64,000 bases of DNA, taken from Thermus aquaticus (GTDB lineage Bacteria > Deinococcota > Deinococci > Deinococcales > Thermaceae). The notes beneath the pieces were generated by a model that ran no database searches, was not told the DNA's origin, and worked only from the letters and a program-made list of their open reading frames with translations. The number at the start of each line of letters is the position of its first letter. Position 1 is the first letter of the stretch. A program made the translations under genes and the position numbers. Positions 1 through 7,058 of the stretch are shown piece by piece. The stretch lies in assembly GCF_001280255.1 (NCBI RefSeq), contig NZ_LHCI01000106.1:1155766-1219765 (forward strand), in the 5' to 3' direction.

Positions 1-285
1 CCCTCCAGGGCAGTCGCGCTCTCCTGATAGACCCGGTCAAGGAGGGCTTCTGCCTCCACCCGTGGGTTGGACAGGAAGCGGTAAAGGGCTTTGGCCTGGT
101 GGAAGCGGTTCTGGAGGGGAGAAGGGAGCGAGGCCACCATCTCGCTCACCCGGGCTGAGCCTGCGGCCAAGGCGCCCCGCACCACCTCTTCAAACCGTCG
201 GTGGAGGCGCTTATCGGGGGAAAACGCTCGCAAAACGGCCCGTGAACTCCTGGAGCCTGGCCTCGGCCACCTTGAGCATGTCCAT
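1..285 (-). pseudogene. transposase N-terminal fragment (IS4/Tn5-like), frameshifted
   Basis: Reading leftward from an ATG at 285, the first 24 codons (MDMLKVAEARLQEFTGRF...) run into a TAA. The next frame then continues without a stop to the window edge (HRRFEEVV..., KALYRFLSNPRVEAEALLD). Removing one base from the T4C5 tract near 230-240 joins the two frames. The residues after the shift resemble the N-terminal DNA-binding part of IS4/Tn5-type transposases. The gene leaves the window at position 1, so its length and the element's inverted repeats cannot be seen. It could be a dead copy, a sequencing error, or a slippage-expressed transposase. The family call is from memory and moderate. Confidence 0.5.
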
Positions 286-395
286 GGATCACCCCCGGTA
301 CCAGATACGGGCTGCGCCCGCAAGGGGAGATTTACCACGAAACGGAGATGTGGGTAAAGTCCTGCTTCTAGGGGAGCCTGGGACAGGGTGGAAGC

Positions 396-851
396 ATGCG
401 CGCCCTTCTCCTTCTCCCCCTCCTCTCCGCCTGCTCCCTGACCCTGGAGGTGGCCTACCCCGGGCCCCGCATCCAGGCCCTCCGCACCCAGGGGACCTAC
501 TGCGCTGACCGGAACACCCGCTTGGACTACCGCTTGGACCTGGAGGGGCGCCTGGACGCTTTAGAGTTTTTCTGGGTGCCGGAGGGGGTAGGCCCCTGGC
601 AGGCGCGTCCCGAGGAGGTATTCCGCCTTTTCGGCCCCATCCTTGGCCCCGAGGTGCGGGGATACCTGGAGGTGACCCCAAGCGGGGAGGTCCGGGCGGT
701 GTACGTGGCCCCTCAAGGGATTGGGATTGAGCCCCTCCCTGACCGCCGGCTCTGGGTTAGGGGGATGACCGCCGGGGTCTATGGCCCCTACGTGCGGGCC
801 CTGAACCTGGTGCGCCCCGACAGCACCGCTCTTTGCGACCCAGGCTGGTAG
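396..851 (+). CDS. predicted lipoprotein of unknown function
   Basis: A 151-residue protein. It starts with a short hydrophobic signal and a lipobox (LLSAC, Cys13), so it is probably lipidated and anchored at the membrane or envelope. The mature part has no domain I recognise. It is rich in Gly, Pro and Arg and keeps two further cysteines, near residue 37 and close to the C-terminus. The gene ends 9 bp before the GlcD-like oxidase and probably shares its transcript. No strong Shine-Dalgarno site is visible; GGTGG lies just before the ATG. The signal and Cys are visible in the sequence; the function is unknown. Confidence 0.75.
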   Translation: MRALLLLPLLSACSLTLEVAYPGPRIQALRTQGTYCADRNTRLDYRLDLEGRLDALEFFWVPEGVGPWQARPEEVFRLFGPILGPEVRGYLEVTPSGEVRAVYVAPQGIGIEPLPDRRLWVRGMTAGVYGPYVRALNLVRPDSTALCDPGW

Positions 852-860
852 CCTGGGGGT

Positions 861-2204
861 ATGGGGCTTGAGGTTCAGGAAGAGCTGAAGGCGGCCTTTG
901 GACCCCGGGCCCTCCTCTCCCGCCCGGAGAAGGAGGTCTACCGTTACGACGCCATCCTGGTAGGGGAGGCCCCCTTGGCCGTGGTCTTGCCGGAGTCCAG
1001 GGCGGAGGTCCAGGCCCTGGTGCGCCTGGCTCGGCGCCACGGGGTGCCGCTGGTGCCCCGGGGGGCGGGAAGCGGCCTTTCCGGGGGGGCGGTGCCCCTG
1101 GGGGAGGCCATCGTGGTGGCCTTCACCCGCATGGCCCGCCTCGAGGTGGACCCCAAGGCCCGTACCGCCTGGGCCGAGCCCGGGGTGACCACGGCCCAGG
1201 TCACGGAGGCCGCCAGGCCCCACGGCCTCTTTTACCCGCCGGACCCCGCTTCCTTGCGCACCAGCACCCTGGGGGGGAACCTGGGGGAAAACGCCGGGGG
1301 GCCCCTTTGCTTCAAGTACGGGGTCACGGGGGACTATGTGCTGGAGCTGGAGTGGGTGGACGGGGAGGGGGAGGTGTGGCGCCTGGGCCGGGAGGCCTAC
1401 GACCTCCCTGGGCTCCTCATCGGTTCGGAGGGGACTTTGGGCCTCGTCACCGGGGCCAGGCTCCGCCTCCTTCCCCTGCCCCGGCACCGGGCCACCCTCA
1501 TGGCCGTCTTCCCCGAGGTGGAGGCCCTGGCGGAGGCGGTCTCCCGGGCCATCGCCCTGGGGGCGGTGCCCGCCAAGCTGGAGTTCATGGACCAAAGCGC
1601 TGTGAACGCCGTGGAGGACTACCTGGGCATGGGCCTGCCCCGGAATAGGGCTCTTCTCCTGGCGGAGACCGACGGGGACGACCGGGAGCTGGTGGAAGAG
1701 GAGCTTTCCCTGGTGGAGAGAACGGCCCTGGAGCTTGGGGCCGAGGTGCGTAGGGCCCGGGACGAGAAGGAGGCCGAGGCCCTCTGGCGGGCCCGGAGGA
1801 GCGTGAGCCCCGCCTTAGGCCGCCTCCGCCCCAAGCGGGTCAACGAGGACATCGCCGTTCCCCGCTCCGCTTTACCCCAGGTGGTGGGAGAGATCGCCGC
1901 CTTGGGCCAGGCCCACGGCCTCCTTGTGGTCCAGTTCGGCCACATCGGGGACGGGAACCTCCACCCCAACATCCTCTACGATCCCCGGTTTGAGCCCGAG
2001 GAGCGGGTCTGGGAGCTGGCCCACGAGATCGCCCGGGTGGCCCTGCGGCACGGGGGGGTCCTTTCCGGGGAGCACGGCATCGGGGTCATGAAGCGCGCCT
2101 TCATGGCCGAGGCCCTGGACCCCGCCACCCTGGACTTCCTGAGGCGGACCAAGGCGGCCTTGGATCCCGGGGGGGTTCTGAACCCCGGCAAGCTCCTCCC
2201 CTGA
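861..2204 (+). CDS. glcD: FAD-linked oxidase, glycolate oxidase GlcD / D-lactate dehydrogenase family
   Basis: 447 residues with the two-part architecture of the family. The FAD-binding PCMH part carries [13 protein letters not shown] (about residues 67-79) and [16 protein letters not shown]. The C-terminal FAD-oxidase part carries [11 protein letters not shown] and GEHGIGVMK. Family members oxidise 2-hydroxy acids such as glycolate or D-lactate and pass electrons to quinone or partner subunits. No glcE or glcF gene is adjacent, so this may be a stand-alone D-2-hydroxyacid dehydrogenase. The gene follows the lipoprotein gene and is closed by a strong hairpin. Family is certain; the exact substrate is not. 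Confidence 0.9.
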   Translation: MGLEVQEELKAAFGPRALLSRPEKEVYRYDAILVGEAPLAVVLPESRAEVQALVRLARRHGVPLVPRGAGSGLSGGAVPLGEAIVVAFTRMARLEVDPKARTAWAEPGVTTAQVTEAARPHGLFYPPDPASLRTSTLGGNLGENAGGPLCFKYGVTGDYVLELEWVDGEGEVWRLGREAYDLPGLLIGSEGTLGLVTGARLRLLPLPRHRATLMAVFPEVEALAEAVSRAIALGAVPAKLEFMDQSAVNAVEDYLGMGLPRNRALLLAETDGDDRELVEEELSLVERTALELGAEVRRARDEKEAEALWRARRSVSPALGRLRPKRVNEDIAVPRSALPQVVGEIAALGQAHGLLVVQFGHIGDGNLHPNILYDPRFEPEERVWELAHEIARVALRHGGVLSGEHGIGVMKRAFMAEALDPATLDFLRRTKAALDPGGVLNPGKLLP

Positions 2205-2205
2205 T

Positions 2206-2241
2206 ACCACCCCATGCTGGCGCAAGCCAGCATGGGGTGGT
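2206..2241. terminator. bidirectional hairpin terminator with GCAA tetraloop
   Basis: A perfect stem of about 16 bp around a GCAA loop (on the plus-strand RNA) lies between the convergent glcD and tyrA genes. It abuts the tyrA stop codon (2243-2245). Positions 2210-2245 are identical, base for base, to 42681-42716 downstream of leuB. There is no U-tract. Its convergent position supports a bidirectional terminator. Confidence 0.8.
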
Positions 2242-2242
2242 G

Positions 2243-3322
2243 TTAGCGGACCCTGTACCCCGCCTCCTTGAGGACCTCCCTGGCCCGCTCCCTCTCCTCC
2301 CGGGTGGCGAAGCCAAGCCGGAGGGCACCCGCCTCCTCGCGGATGGTGAGGACCTCAATGTCCTTGATGTTGACCCCGGCCTCGCCCAAGGCGGTGGCGA
2401 TCCGGGCGATCTCCCCGGGGCGGTCCGGCACCTGGACCGAGAGGTCGTGCATCTCGGGCAGGAGGCTCCGGCGGACGATGGGGAGGCTGTCGCGGGTGCG
2501 CTTGGCTTCCTCGGCCGCCTCCAGAAGGGCCTCGGGGGATTCCAGAAGGCCTTCTAGCTCCAGGAGGACCTCCCTGAGCTCCTCTATCGCCCCTTTGAGG
2601 GCCTCCTTGTTCTCCACCACCATGTCCCGGCTCATCCTGGGGCTTCCCGAGGCCACCCGGGTCAGGTCCCGGAAGCCCCCGGCCGCCAGGAACATGAGGA
2701 GGTCCTTGTCCCGGCTCTGGGCCACCATGCGGTTTAGGGCCACGGCCAGGAGGTAGGGCAGGTGGGAGATGCGGGCCACCAGCTCATCGTGGAGCCTGGG
2801 GGGAACCTCGAGGGAGTAGGCCCCTAGGGCCTCCACCAAGCGCCGAATCCCCTCCCTGGCCCTCGGAGTGGTCCTATGGGTGGGGGTGAGGACCCAGACG
2901 GCGTTTTCCAGAAGCCCAGCGTGGGCGTTTTCCACCCCGGCCCGCTCGCTTCCCGCCATGGGGTGGCCCCCCAGGAAGTGGGGGAGGAGGTTCTCCAGGG
3001 CCTCCACCACCTTGGCCTTGACGCTCCCCACGTCAGTCCAGAGGCTCTCGGGGTGGGCGTGGGGGGCGATGGCCTGGCCCAGGGCCTTCAAAGCCCCCAC
3101 CGGGGCCGCCAGGATGCCCAAGGAGAGCTCCCCCACCCAGGGGCCGATCTCCCGGTGGGCCCGGTCCGCCACCCCCAGGAAGAGGGCCTTTTCCAGGGCC
3201 AGGGGGTCGGGGTCGTAGACGTGGACCTCCTCGGCCAGAAAGCGCTCCTTGAGGCCCAGGGCCACACTCCCCCCCAGGAGCCCCACCCCGAAGACCCCCA
3301 CCTTGGCGAAGAGGGGCCTCAT
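2243..3322 (-). CDS. tyrA: prephenate dehydrogenase with C-terminal ACT domain
   Basis: 359 residues. A Rossmann dinucleotide motif (GVFGVGLLGGS) starts near residue 9, followed by the prephenate dehydrogenase fold (DVGSVK, GGHPMAGSE, ISHLPY with a catalytic-type His). From about residue 290 there is an ACT domain (DLSVQVPDRPGEIARIA), the usual amino-acid sensing module. It catalyses oxidative decarboxylation of prephenate to 4-hydroxyphenylpyruvate for tyrosine. Its ATG overlaps the aroF stop by 4 bp, so the two are translationally coupled and share the attenuator upstream of aroF. Two control layers are therefore visible: ACT feedback (inferred) and attenuation. Confidence 0.95.
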   Translation of the reverse strand: MRPLFAKVGVFGVGLLGGSVALGLKERFLAEEVHVYDPDPLALEKALFLGVADRAHREIGPWVGELSLGILAAPVGALKALGQAIAPHAHPESLWTDVGSVKAKVVEALENLLPHFLGGHPMAGSERAGVENAHAGLLENAVWVLTPTHRTTPRAREGIRRLVEALGAYSLEVPPRLHDELVARISHLPYLLAVALNRMVAQSRDKDLLMFLAAGGFRDLTRVASGSPRMSRDMVVENKEALKGAIEELREVLLELEGLLESPEALLEAAEEAKRTRDSLPIVRRSLLPEMHDLSVQVPDRPGEIARIATALGEAGVNIKDIEVLTIREEAGALRLGFATREERERAREVLKEAGYRVR

Positions 3323-4353
3323 CCCTTGACCGGGACGGAGAGGGTCTTGTCCAGGGCCTCCGCCAGGCGGCGCACCCGGGCCATAAGCGCGGCGAACTCC
3401 TCCTCGTGGAGCTGTTGCGCGGCGTCGGAGAGGGCCTTTTCCGGCTCGGGGTGGGTCTCCACGATCAGGCCGTCGGCCCCCGCCGCCAGGCCCGCCAGGG
3501 CCAAGGAGATGACCCAGTCCCGCTTCCCCGCCGGGTGGGAGGGGTCAATCCAGACGGGGAGGTGGGTCCAGCTCTTGAGGACGGGGACGGCGGAGACGTC
3601 CAGGGTGAAGCGGGTGGCCTTCTCAAAGGTGCGGATGCCCCGCTCCACCAGGATGACCCGCATGTTGCCCCGGGAGAGGATGTACTCGGCGCTCATGAGG
3701 AACTCCTCGAGGGTCATGCTCATCCCCCGCTTGAGGAGGACGGGCTTGCCCACCTCCCCCACCGCCTGGAGGAGGGGGAAGTTCTGGGCGTTCCTGGCCC
3801 CGATCTGCAGGGCGTCGGCGTACTCCGCCACCAGCTCCACCTGGTCCGGGGAAAGGACCTCGGTCACCACGGGGAGGCCCGTCTCCTTCCGGGCCTCGGC
3901 TAGGATCTTGAGGCCCTCCACCCCCAAGCCCTGGAAGGCGTAGGGGCTCGTGCGGGGCTTGAAGGCCCCGCCCCGGAGCATGTGGGCCCCGTAGGCCTTG
4001 ACGTAGCGGGCCGCCTTCAGGGTCTGCTCCCGGCTTTCCACCCCGCAAGGGCCCGCGGCCACCATGACGTGCCCGCCCCCGGTCCTCCCCGTGGGGAAGT
4101 CCAGGACCGTGGGGAAGGGCTGGACGTCCAGGCTGGCCAGCTTCCAGGGCTTGGAGATGGGAATGACCTCGGCCACCCCGGGGAGGGCCCGGAAGTGCTC
4201 CATGAGCTCGGGGGTGGGCCCCCGGCCGATGGCCCCCACCAGGGTGGTCTCCACCCCTTGGGAGACGTGGGGCCGGTACCCCACCTTCTCTATCTCCTGG
4301 ATGACCTCCTGAAGCTCCTCCTCCGTGTGTCCCCGCCGCATCACGATCAGCAT
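3319..4353 (-). CDS. aroF: DAHP synthase, type I-beta with N-terminal ferredoxin-like regulatory domain
   Basis: 344 residues. Residues 1-70 resemble the FL/ACT-like regulatory domain of Thermotoga-type DAHP synthases. The TIM barrel carries AGPC (Cys103 as metal-ligand candidate), RGGAFKPRTSPYAFQG and DPSHPAGKRDW. It condenses phosphoenolpyruvate and erythrose 4-phosphate, the first step of the shikimate pathway. Start ATG at 4353 has a strong SD, AAGGAGG (4360-4366). It is first in the aroF-tyrA operon, preceded by a promoter, a leader peptide and a terminator hairpin. Enzyme type is confident. The symbol follows common usage for the single bacterial enzyme, not E. coli isozyme specificity. 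Confidence 0.95.
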   Translation of the reverse strand: MLIVMRRGHTEEELQEVIQEIEKVGYRPHVSQGVETTLVGAIGRGPTPELMEHFRALPGVAEVIPISKPWKLASLDVQPFPTVLDFPTGRTGGGHVMVAAGPCGVESREQTLKAARYVKAYGAHMLRGGAFKPRTSPYAFQGLGVEGLKILAEARKETGLPVVTEVLSPDQVELVAEYADALQIGARNAQNFPLLQAVGEVGKPVLLKRGMSMTLEEFLMSAEYILSRGNMRVILVERGIRTFEKATRFTLDVSAVPVLKSWTHLPVWIDPSHPAGKRDWVISLALAGLAAGADGLIVETHPEPEKALSDAAQQLHEEEFAALMARVRRLAEALDKTLSVPVKG

Positions 4354-4373
4354 GGCTCGCCTCCTTAAAGCTT

Positions 4374-4397
4374 GGGCGCCCCCTTTTGGGGGCGCCC
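4374..4397 (-). terminator. attenuator terminator hairpin of aroF-tyrA
   Basis: In the minus-strand RNA this is a perfect 10-bp stem (GGGCGCCCCC / GGGGGCGCCC) with an AAAA loop, ending 7 bases before the aroF SD. The upstream arm is also complementary to an identical copy of the downstream arm inside the leader peptide gene (4427-4436). The arms can therefore form either a terminator or an anti-terminator. No U-tract follows (AAGCTTTAAGG). It may also affect translation of aroF. Confidence 0.8.
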
Positions 4398-4412
4398 GCT
4401 TGCGGAAAACCG

Positions 4413-4478
4413 CTACGCAAGACCAAGGGCGCCCCCGGCGGGAGGATAAAAGCCGTAGTAGCGCCCAAAGGTCCGCAT
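4413..4478 (-). CDS. aromatic leader peptide of the aroF-tyrA attenuator (21 aa)
   Basis: Peptide MRTFGRYYGFYPPAGGALGL plus Ala, stop TAG. Five of codons 4-11 are aromatic: Phe4, Tyr7, Tyr8, Phe10, Tyr11. There is no Trp, which fits a DAHP synthase-prephenate dehydrogenase operon sensing Phe/Tyr. The -10 box TACACT (4490-4495) is 11 bp upstream of the ATG, so transcription should begin within about 5 nt of it and the peptide is probably translated leaderless. The anti-terminator arm (4427-4436) lies after the aromatic codons. A stall there leaves the arm free; a ribosome at the stop codon masks it. This is a textbook attenuator layout, inferred from sequence only. Confidence 0.8.
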   Translation of the reverse strand: MRTFGRYYGFYPPAGGALGLA

Positions 4479-4489
4479 AGTTGCTCCAG

Positions 4490-4519
4490 AGTGTAGGGCA
4501 GGGAGGGGGGTGGCGTCAA
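4490..4519 (-). promoter_or_regulatory. promoter of the aroF-tyrA leader
   Basis: On the minus strand, -35 TTGACG (4514-4519), an 18-bp spacer and -10 TACACT (4490-4495). The -35 overlaps the TGA stop of the upstream VOC gene (4516-4518). The predicted start point lies within a few bases of the leader ATG. Confidence 0.75.
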
Positions 4520-5259
4520 GGGGCCTCGGCCAGGGCCCCTGTGGGGTCCCGGTAAAGGCCGGGAGGGACCTCTGGGGGGGCCTTCAGCGCATAGCCTACA
4601 AGCCCCGTGGAGCCTTCCGGGGCCAGGCGCCTCCCCGCCCAGGTGTTGGCCCCCACATGGTGGTGGTAGCCGTCCCAGGCGAAGAAGAGGGTCCCGGGGT
4701 AGGTGCGCAGGGTCACGGCCATGCGAAGCCTTCCCGCGAAGAAGGCTTCGGCTTCGGCGAGGTCCAGCACGTGGAGGTGGAGGTGGCCAAGGAGGGTTTC
4801 TGGGGGGAGGGGGGCGGGCCTGGGGTTCTCGGCCAGGAGGTTCTCCAGGTTCAGGGGCGCCGTGAACATGAGGGGGCCCTCGGGCCACTCCCCCCGGGGG
4901 CGGTCCCGGTAGAGCTCCAGGCCATTGCCCTCCGGGTCCCGGAAGTAGAGGGCCTCGGAGACCCCGTGGTCCGCGGCTCCCTCAAAATGGGCCTTCCCTT
5001 CCAGAAGCCTGCGGAAGACCGCGGCCAGCGCCTTCCCGTCGGGCAGGAGGAGGGCGAAGTGGTAGAGGCCCACCGAGGGGTAAGGGCGGAGGGGGGCCTC
5101 CGGGTCGTGGATCAGATCCAGGAGGAAGCCCCGCCCCTGGGGGAAGAGCCGGTATCGGGGCGGGTCGGCCTCCGCCTCAAGCCCCAGGAGGTCCCGGTAG
5201 AAGGCCAGCTGGGCCTTTAGGTCCCGCACCCTCAGGGTGAGCCCCAAAAGCCGCCTCAA
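4516..5259 (-). CDS. VOC (glyoxalase/extradiol dioxygenase) family protein, two-module
   Basis: Two vicinal-oxygen-chelate modules are visible, one from [14 protein letters not shown] and one from LLGHLHLHVLDL. Typical elements are LYFRDPEGNGLELYRDRP and the His-rich FFAWDGYHHHVG. The layout resembles CatE-like catechol 2,3-dioxygenase relatives; metal ligands would be the first-strand His and the Glu of GLELY. I prefer the TTG start at 5259. It overlaps the upstream stop as TTGA and has GGAGG 6 bp before it. An in-frame ATG at 5289 would add ten residues with no good SD. Substrate unknown. Confidence 0.8.
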   Translation of the reverse strand: MRRLLGLTLRVRDLKAQLAFYRDLLGLEAEADPPRYRLFPQGRGFLLDLIHDPEAPLRPYPSVGLYHFALLLPDGKALAAVFRRLLEGKAHFEGAADHGVSEALYFRDPEGNGLELYRDRPRGEWPEGPLMFTAPLNLENLLAENPRPAPLPPETLLGHLHLHVLDLAEAEAFFAGRLRMAVTLRTYPGTLFFAWDGYHHHVGANTWAGRRLAPEGSTGLVGYALKAPPEVPPGLYRDPTGALAEAP

Positions 5260-5648
5260 AGGGCCTCCTCCGTTCGGGGAAGACCCCACAGGTAAAAGGC
5301 CACAGGGGGCACGTGCAGGGCGATGAGCGAAAGCTCGGTTCTGGGATCAGAGGCGGCGGCCAAGGGGGGGAAGAGCATCAGGAAGAAGACGGCCAGGGCC
5401 AGGCCCACGAAGATGGGCAAGGCCCTGGGGCTTCGCCGTCTAAAGGGCACGTAGAGGGCGAACCCTAGGGCCATGGGCAGGGCGGTGAAGAGGGCCACGG
5501 CGGCCAGGCCCACCTCCTCGGGGGGCCTTCCGGGAGGGGCCACCTGGAAAGGCACGCCCGCCAGCCGGGCCAGGGCGTAGAGGAGAAGGTTGGTACCCAG
5601 GGCCATCCCCGTGGCCAGTAGGGCGAGGCGAAGAGGGGCCATCCTCAT
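5256..5648 (-). CDS. four-helix integral membrane protein of unknown function
   Basis: 130 residues with four hydrophobic segments: about residues 5-30, 47-68, 76-97 and 105-125. There are short charged loops (RRRSPR after helix 2) and no catalytic motif. The size and spacing resemble small DUF6069-type membrane proteins, which I cannot confirm. It overlaps yceI by 4 bp upstream and the VOC gene by 4 bp downstream, so it sits in a coupled three-gene unit. Confidence 0.7.
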   Translation of the reverse strand: MRMAPLRLALLATGMALGTNLLLYALARLAGVPFQVAPPGRPPEEVGLAAVALFTALPMALGFALYVPFRRRSPRALPIFVGLALAVFFLMLFPPLAAASDPRTELSLIALHVPPVAFYLWGLPRTEEAL

Positions 5649-6181
5649 GCGCCCACGGCCTCCTTGGCCGCCACCACTTCGGCGTCCACGCCAAAGCGGA
5701 CCTCCTCGCCCACCAGGAGGCCCCCCGTCTCCAGGACCATGTTCCAGGTGAGGCCGAAGTCCTTGCGGTTGAGCTTTCCCTCAAAGTGGGCGGCCAGGCG
5801 CTCGTTGCCCCAGGGGTCCTTGATGGGCCCCGAGGTTTCCACCTCCAGCACCAGGGGCCGGGTCACGTCCCGGATGGTGAGCTCCCCTTCCACCCGGTAG
5901 CGGCCTTCCCCCAGGGGGGTGATCTTCTCGCTCCGGAAGACGATCTCCGGGTAGCGCTCCGCATCCAGGAAGTCGGGGGAGCGCAGGTGGTTGTCCCGGT
6001 CGGCCACGCCGGTGTGGATGCTCCTGGCGTCCAGGCGGGCCTCCACCCGGAGGGGCTTGCCGCTTTCGTCGGTCTCCGCGAAGCCCTCCTTCAGGTTCAG
6101 GCTTCCCCGCACCGTGGCCACCATCATGTGCCGCACGGAAAAGGTGATGCTGGTGTGGGCCGGATCCAGGTTCCAACGCAT
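5645..6181 (-). CDS. yceI: YceI-family polyisoprenoid-binding protein
   Basis: 178 residues covering the whole YceI lipocalin-like domain: [21 protein letters not shown] at the start, [16 protein letters not shown] in the middle and DVTRPL near residue 110. There is no signal peptide, so it looks cytoplasmic, unlike periplasmic E. coli YceI. I recall a T. thermophilus homologue whose crystal structure holds an isoprenoid chain. A role with quinone-type lipids fits the nearby menaquinone genes but is inference. It is the first gene of the unit, with its own promoter and a hairpin reaching the SD. Confidence 0.92.
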   Translation of the reverse strand: MRWNLDPAHTSITFSVRHMMVATVRGSLNLKEGFAETDESGKPLRVEARLDARSIHTGVADRDNHLRSPDFLDAERYPEIVFRSEKITPLGEGRYRVEGELTIRDVTRPLVLEVETSGPIKDPWGNERLAAHFEGKLNRKDFGLTWNMVLETGGLLVGEEVRFGVDAEVVAAKEAVGA

Positions 6182-6190
6182 CTTTACCCT

Positions 6191-6211
6191 CCTTGGGCCA
6201 GCGGCCCAAGG
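6191..6211 (-). promoter_or_regulatory. 5'UTR hairpin next to the yceI SD
   Basis: A 9-bp perfect inverted repeat (CCTTGGGCC, 3-base loop, GGCCCAAGG). Its downstream arm contains the first bases of the yceI ribosome binding site AAGGAGGG. It could terminate, stabilise or mask the SD. No experimental support. Confidence 0.5.
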
Positions 6212-6213
6212 CT

Positions 6214-6248
6214 ACGCTACACCAAGCGCTACGATATGTCAAGCGCTA
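6214..6248 (-). promoter_or_regulatory. yceI promoter with duplicated 9-bp box
   Basis: Minus-strand -35 TTGACA (6237-6242), 17-bp spacer and -10 TAGCGT (6214-6219). A direct repeat TAGCGCTTG occurs at 6240-6248 and 6223-6231, centres 17 bp apart. One copy overlaps the -35 and the other lies in the spacer. A third partial copy covers the -10. Such spacing suits an operator. Confidence 0.6.
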
Positions 6249-7058
6249 TTTAGGGTAGTAGCGCGGTCGGAAGGGCAGGCCCAGGGCCTCGGCGAAGGCC
6301 TTCAGGCCCAGGCGGTCTGGCTCCTCCAGGTGGTAGCGGAAGTTCCACAGGTAGTGGAGGAGGAGGGCGGGGTGGACGCCAAGGCGCTTTCCCTCCGCCT
6401 GGGCTACCTCCTCCAGGCGGCCCAGGCCCAGGAGGCGGGCCCGCCTCAGGGCCTGGACCACGGCTTTGGGCGGGGGGCTTTCCAGGCGGTAGGCCCAGAC
6501 GGCGAAGACGAAGGGGAGGCGGGTCCTCCGGAACCAGGCCATAGCCAAATCGGTCACCTCCACCTCGCCGAAGCGGGTGGGGAGGGCCATGGGGGTTTCG
6601 GGGAGGTTTTGGAGGAGGCCAGCGTAGGCCCGGATGGCCCGGTCCCCGATGAGGAGGACCCCGTCGTAGCGCTCAAGAAGCTCCAGCTCCCCCTCGGCCC
6701 GCTCGCAGGCGGGCCTTACGCCTTCCTCCTCCAGGAGCAGGCGGAGGAGGGCCACGCTGGTGGCGCTCTCCCCGGTGAGGGCCACCCGCTTGAGGTCCTT
6801 CAGGGGCACCCGGTGGAAGAGGTTCACCGAGTAGACCGGTCCCAAAACGGCCACGGAGAAGTCGGGCAAAAGCCCCCAGGCCTCCTGGCGCTCCAGATAG
6901 GCCAGGCTCGAGGCCAGGGAGAGGGTGAGCGCCCCCTCCTCCAGCATCCGGTTGAGGGCGGTGGGCGGGGCCCGAACCAGCTCAAAACCCTCGGGCCTCA
7001 GGAAGTGGGCCAGGGGGGCCACGTTGGCGTAGGGGGGGAGGCCCAGGCGGTAGCTCAC
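6246..7058 (-). CDS. mqnA: chorismate dehydratase (futalosine menaquinone pathway)
   Basis: 270 residues matching MqnA, a periplasmic-binding-protein-like fold. Features are SYRLGLPPYANVAPLAHFL at the N-terminus, SLASSLAYLERQ, LTGESATSVALLRLLL and LLIGDRAIR. MqnA converts chorismate to 3-[(1-carboxyvinyl)oxy]benzoate. Its ATG overlaps the mqnE stop by 4 bp; the two enzymes act consecutively on this intermediate. Length is normal for the family. The T. thermophilus homologue is, from memory, a structurally characterised MqnA. Confidence 0.95.
   Translation of the reverse strand: MSYRLGLPPYANVAPLAHFLRPEGFELVRAPPTALNRMLEEGALTLSLASSLAYLERQEAWGLLPDFSVAVLGPVYSVNLFHRVPLKDLKRVALTGESATSVALLRLLLEEEGVRPACERAEGELELLERYDGVLLIGDRAIRAYAGLLQNLPETPMALPTRFGEVEVTDLAMAWFRRTRLPFVFAVWAYRLESPPPKAVVQALRRARLLGLGRLEEVAQAEGKRLGVHPALLLHYLWNFRYHLEEPDRLGLKAFAEALGLPFRPRYYPK

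Noticed and set aside
4384-4440. Riboswitch (metabolite aptamer) upstream of aroF
   Set aside because: The structure is fully explained by three complementary 10-base arms and a translated leader; no known aptamer core is recognisable.
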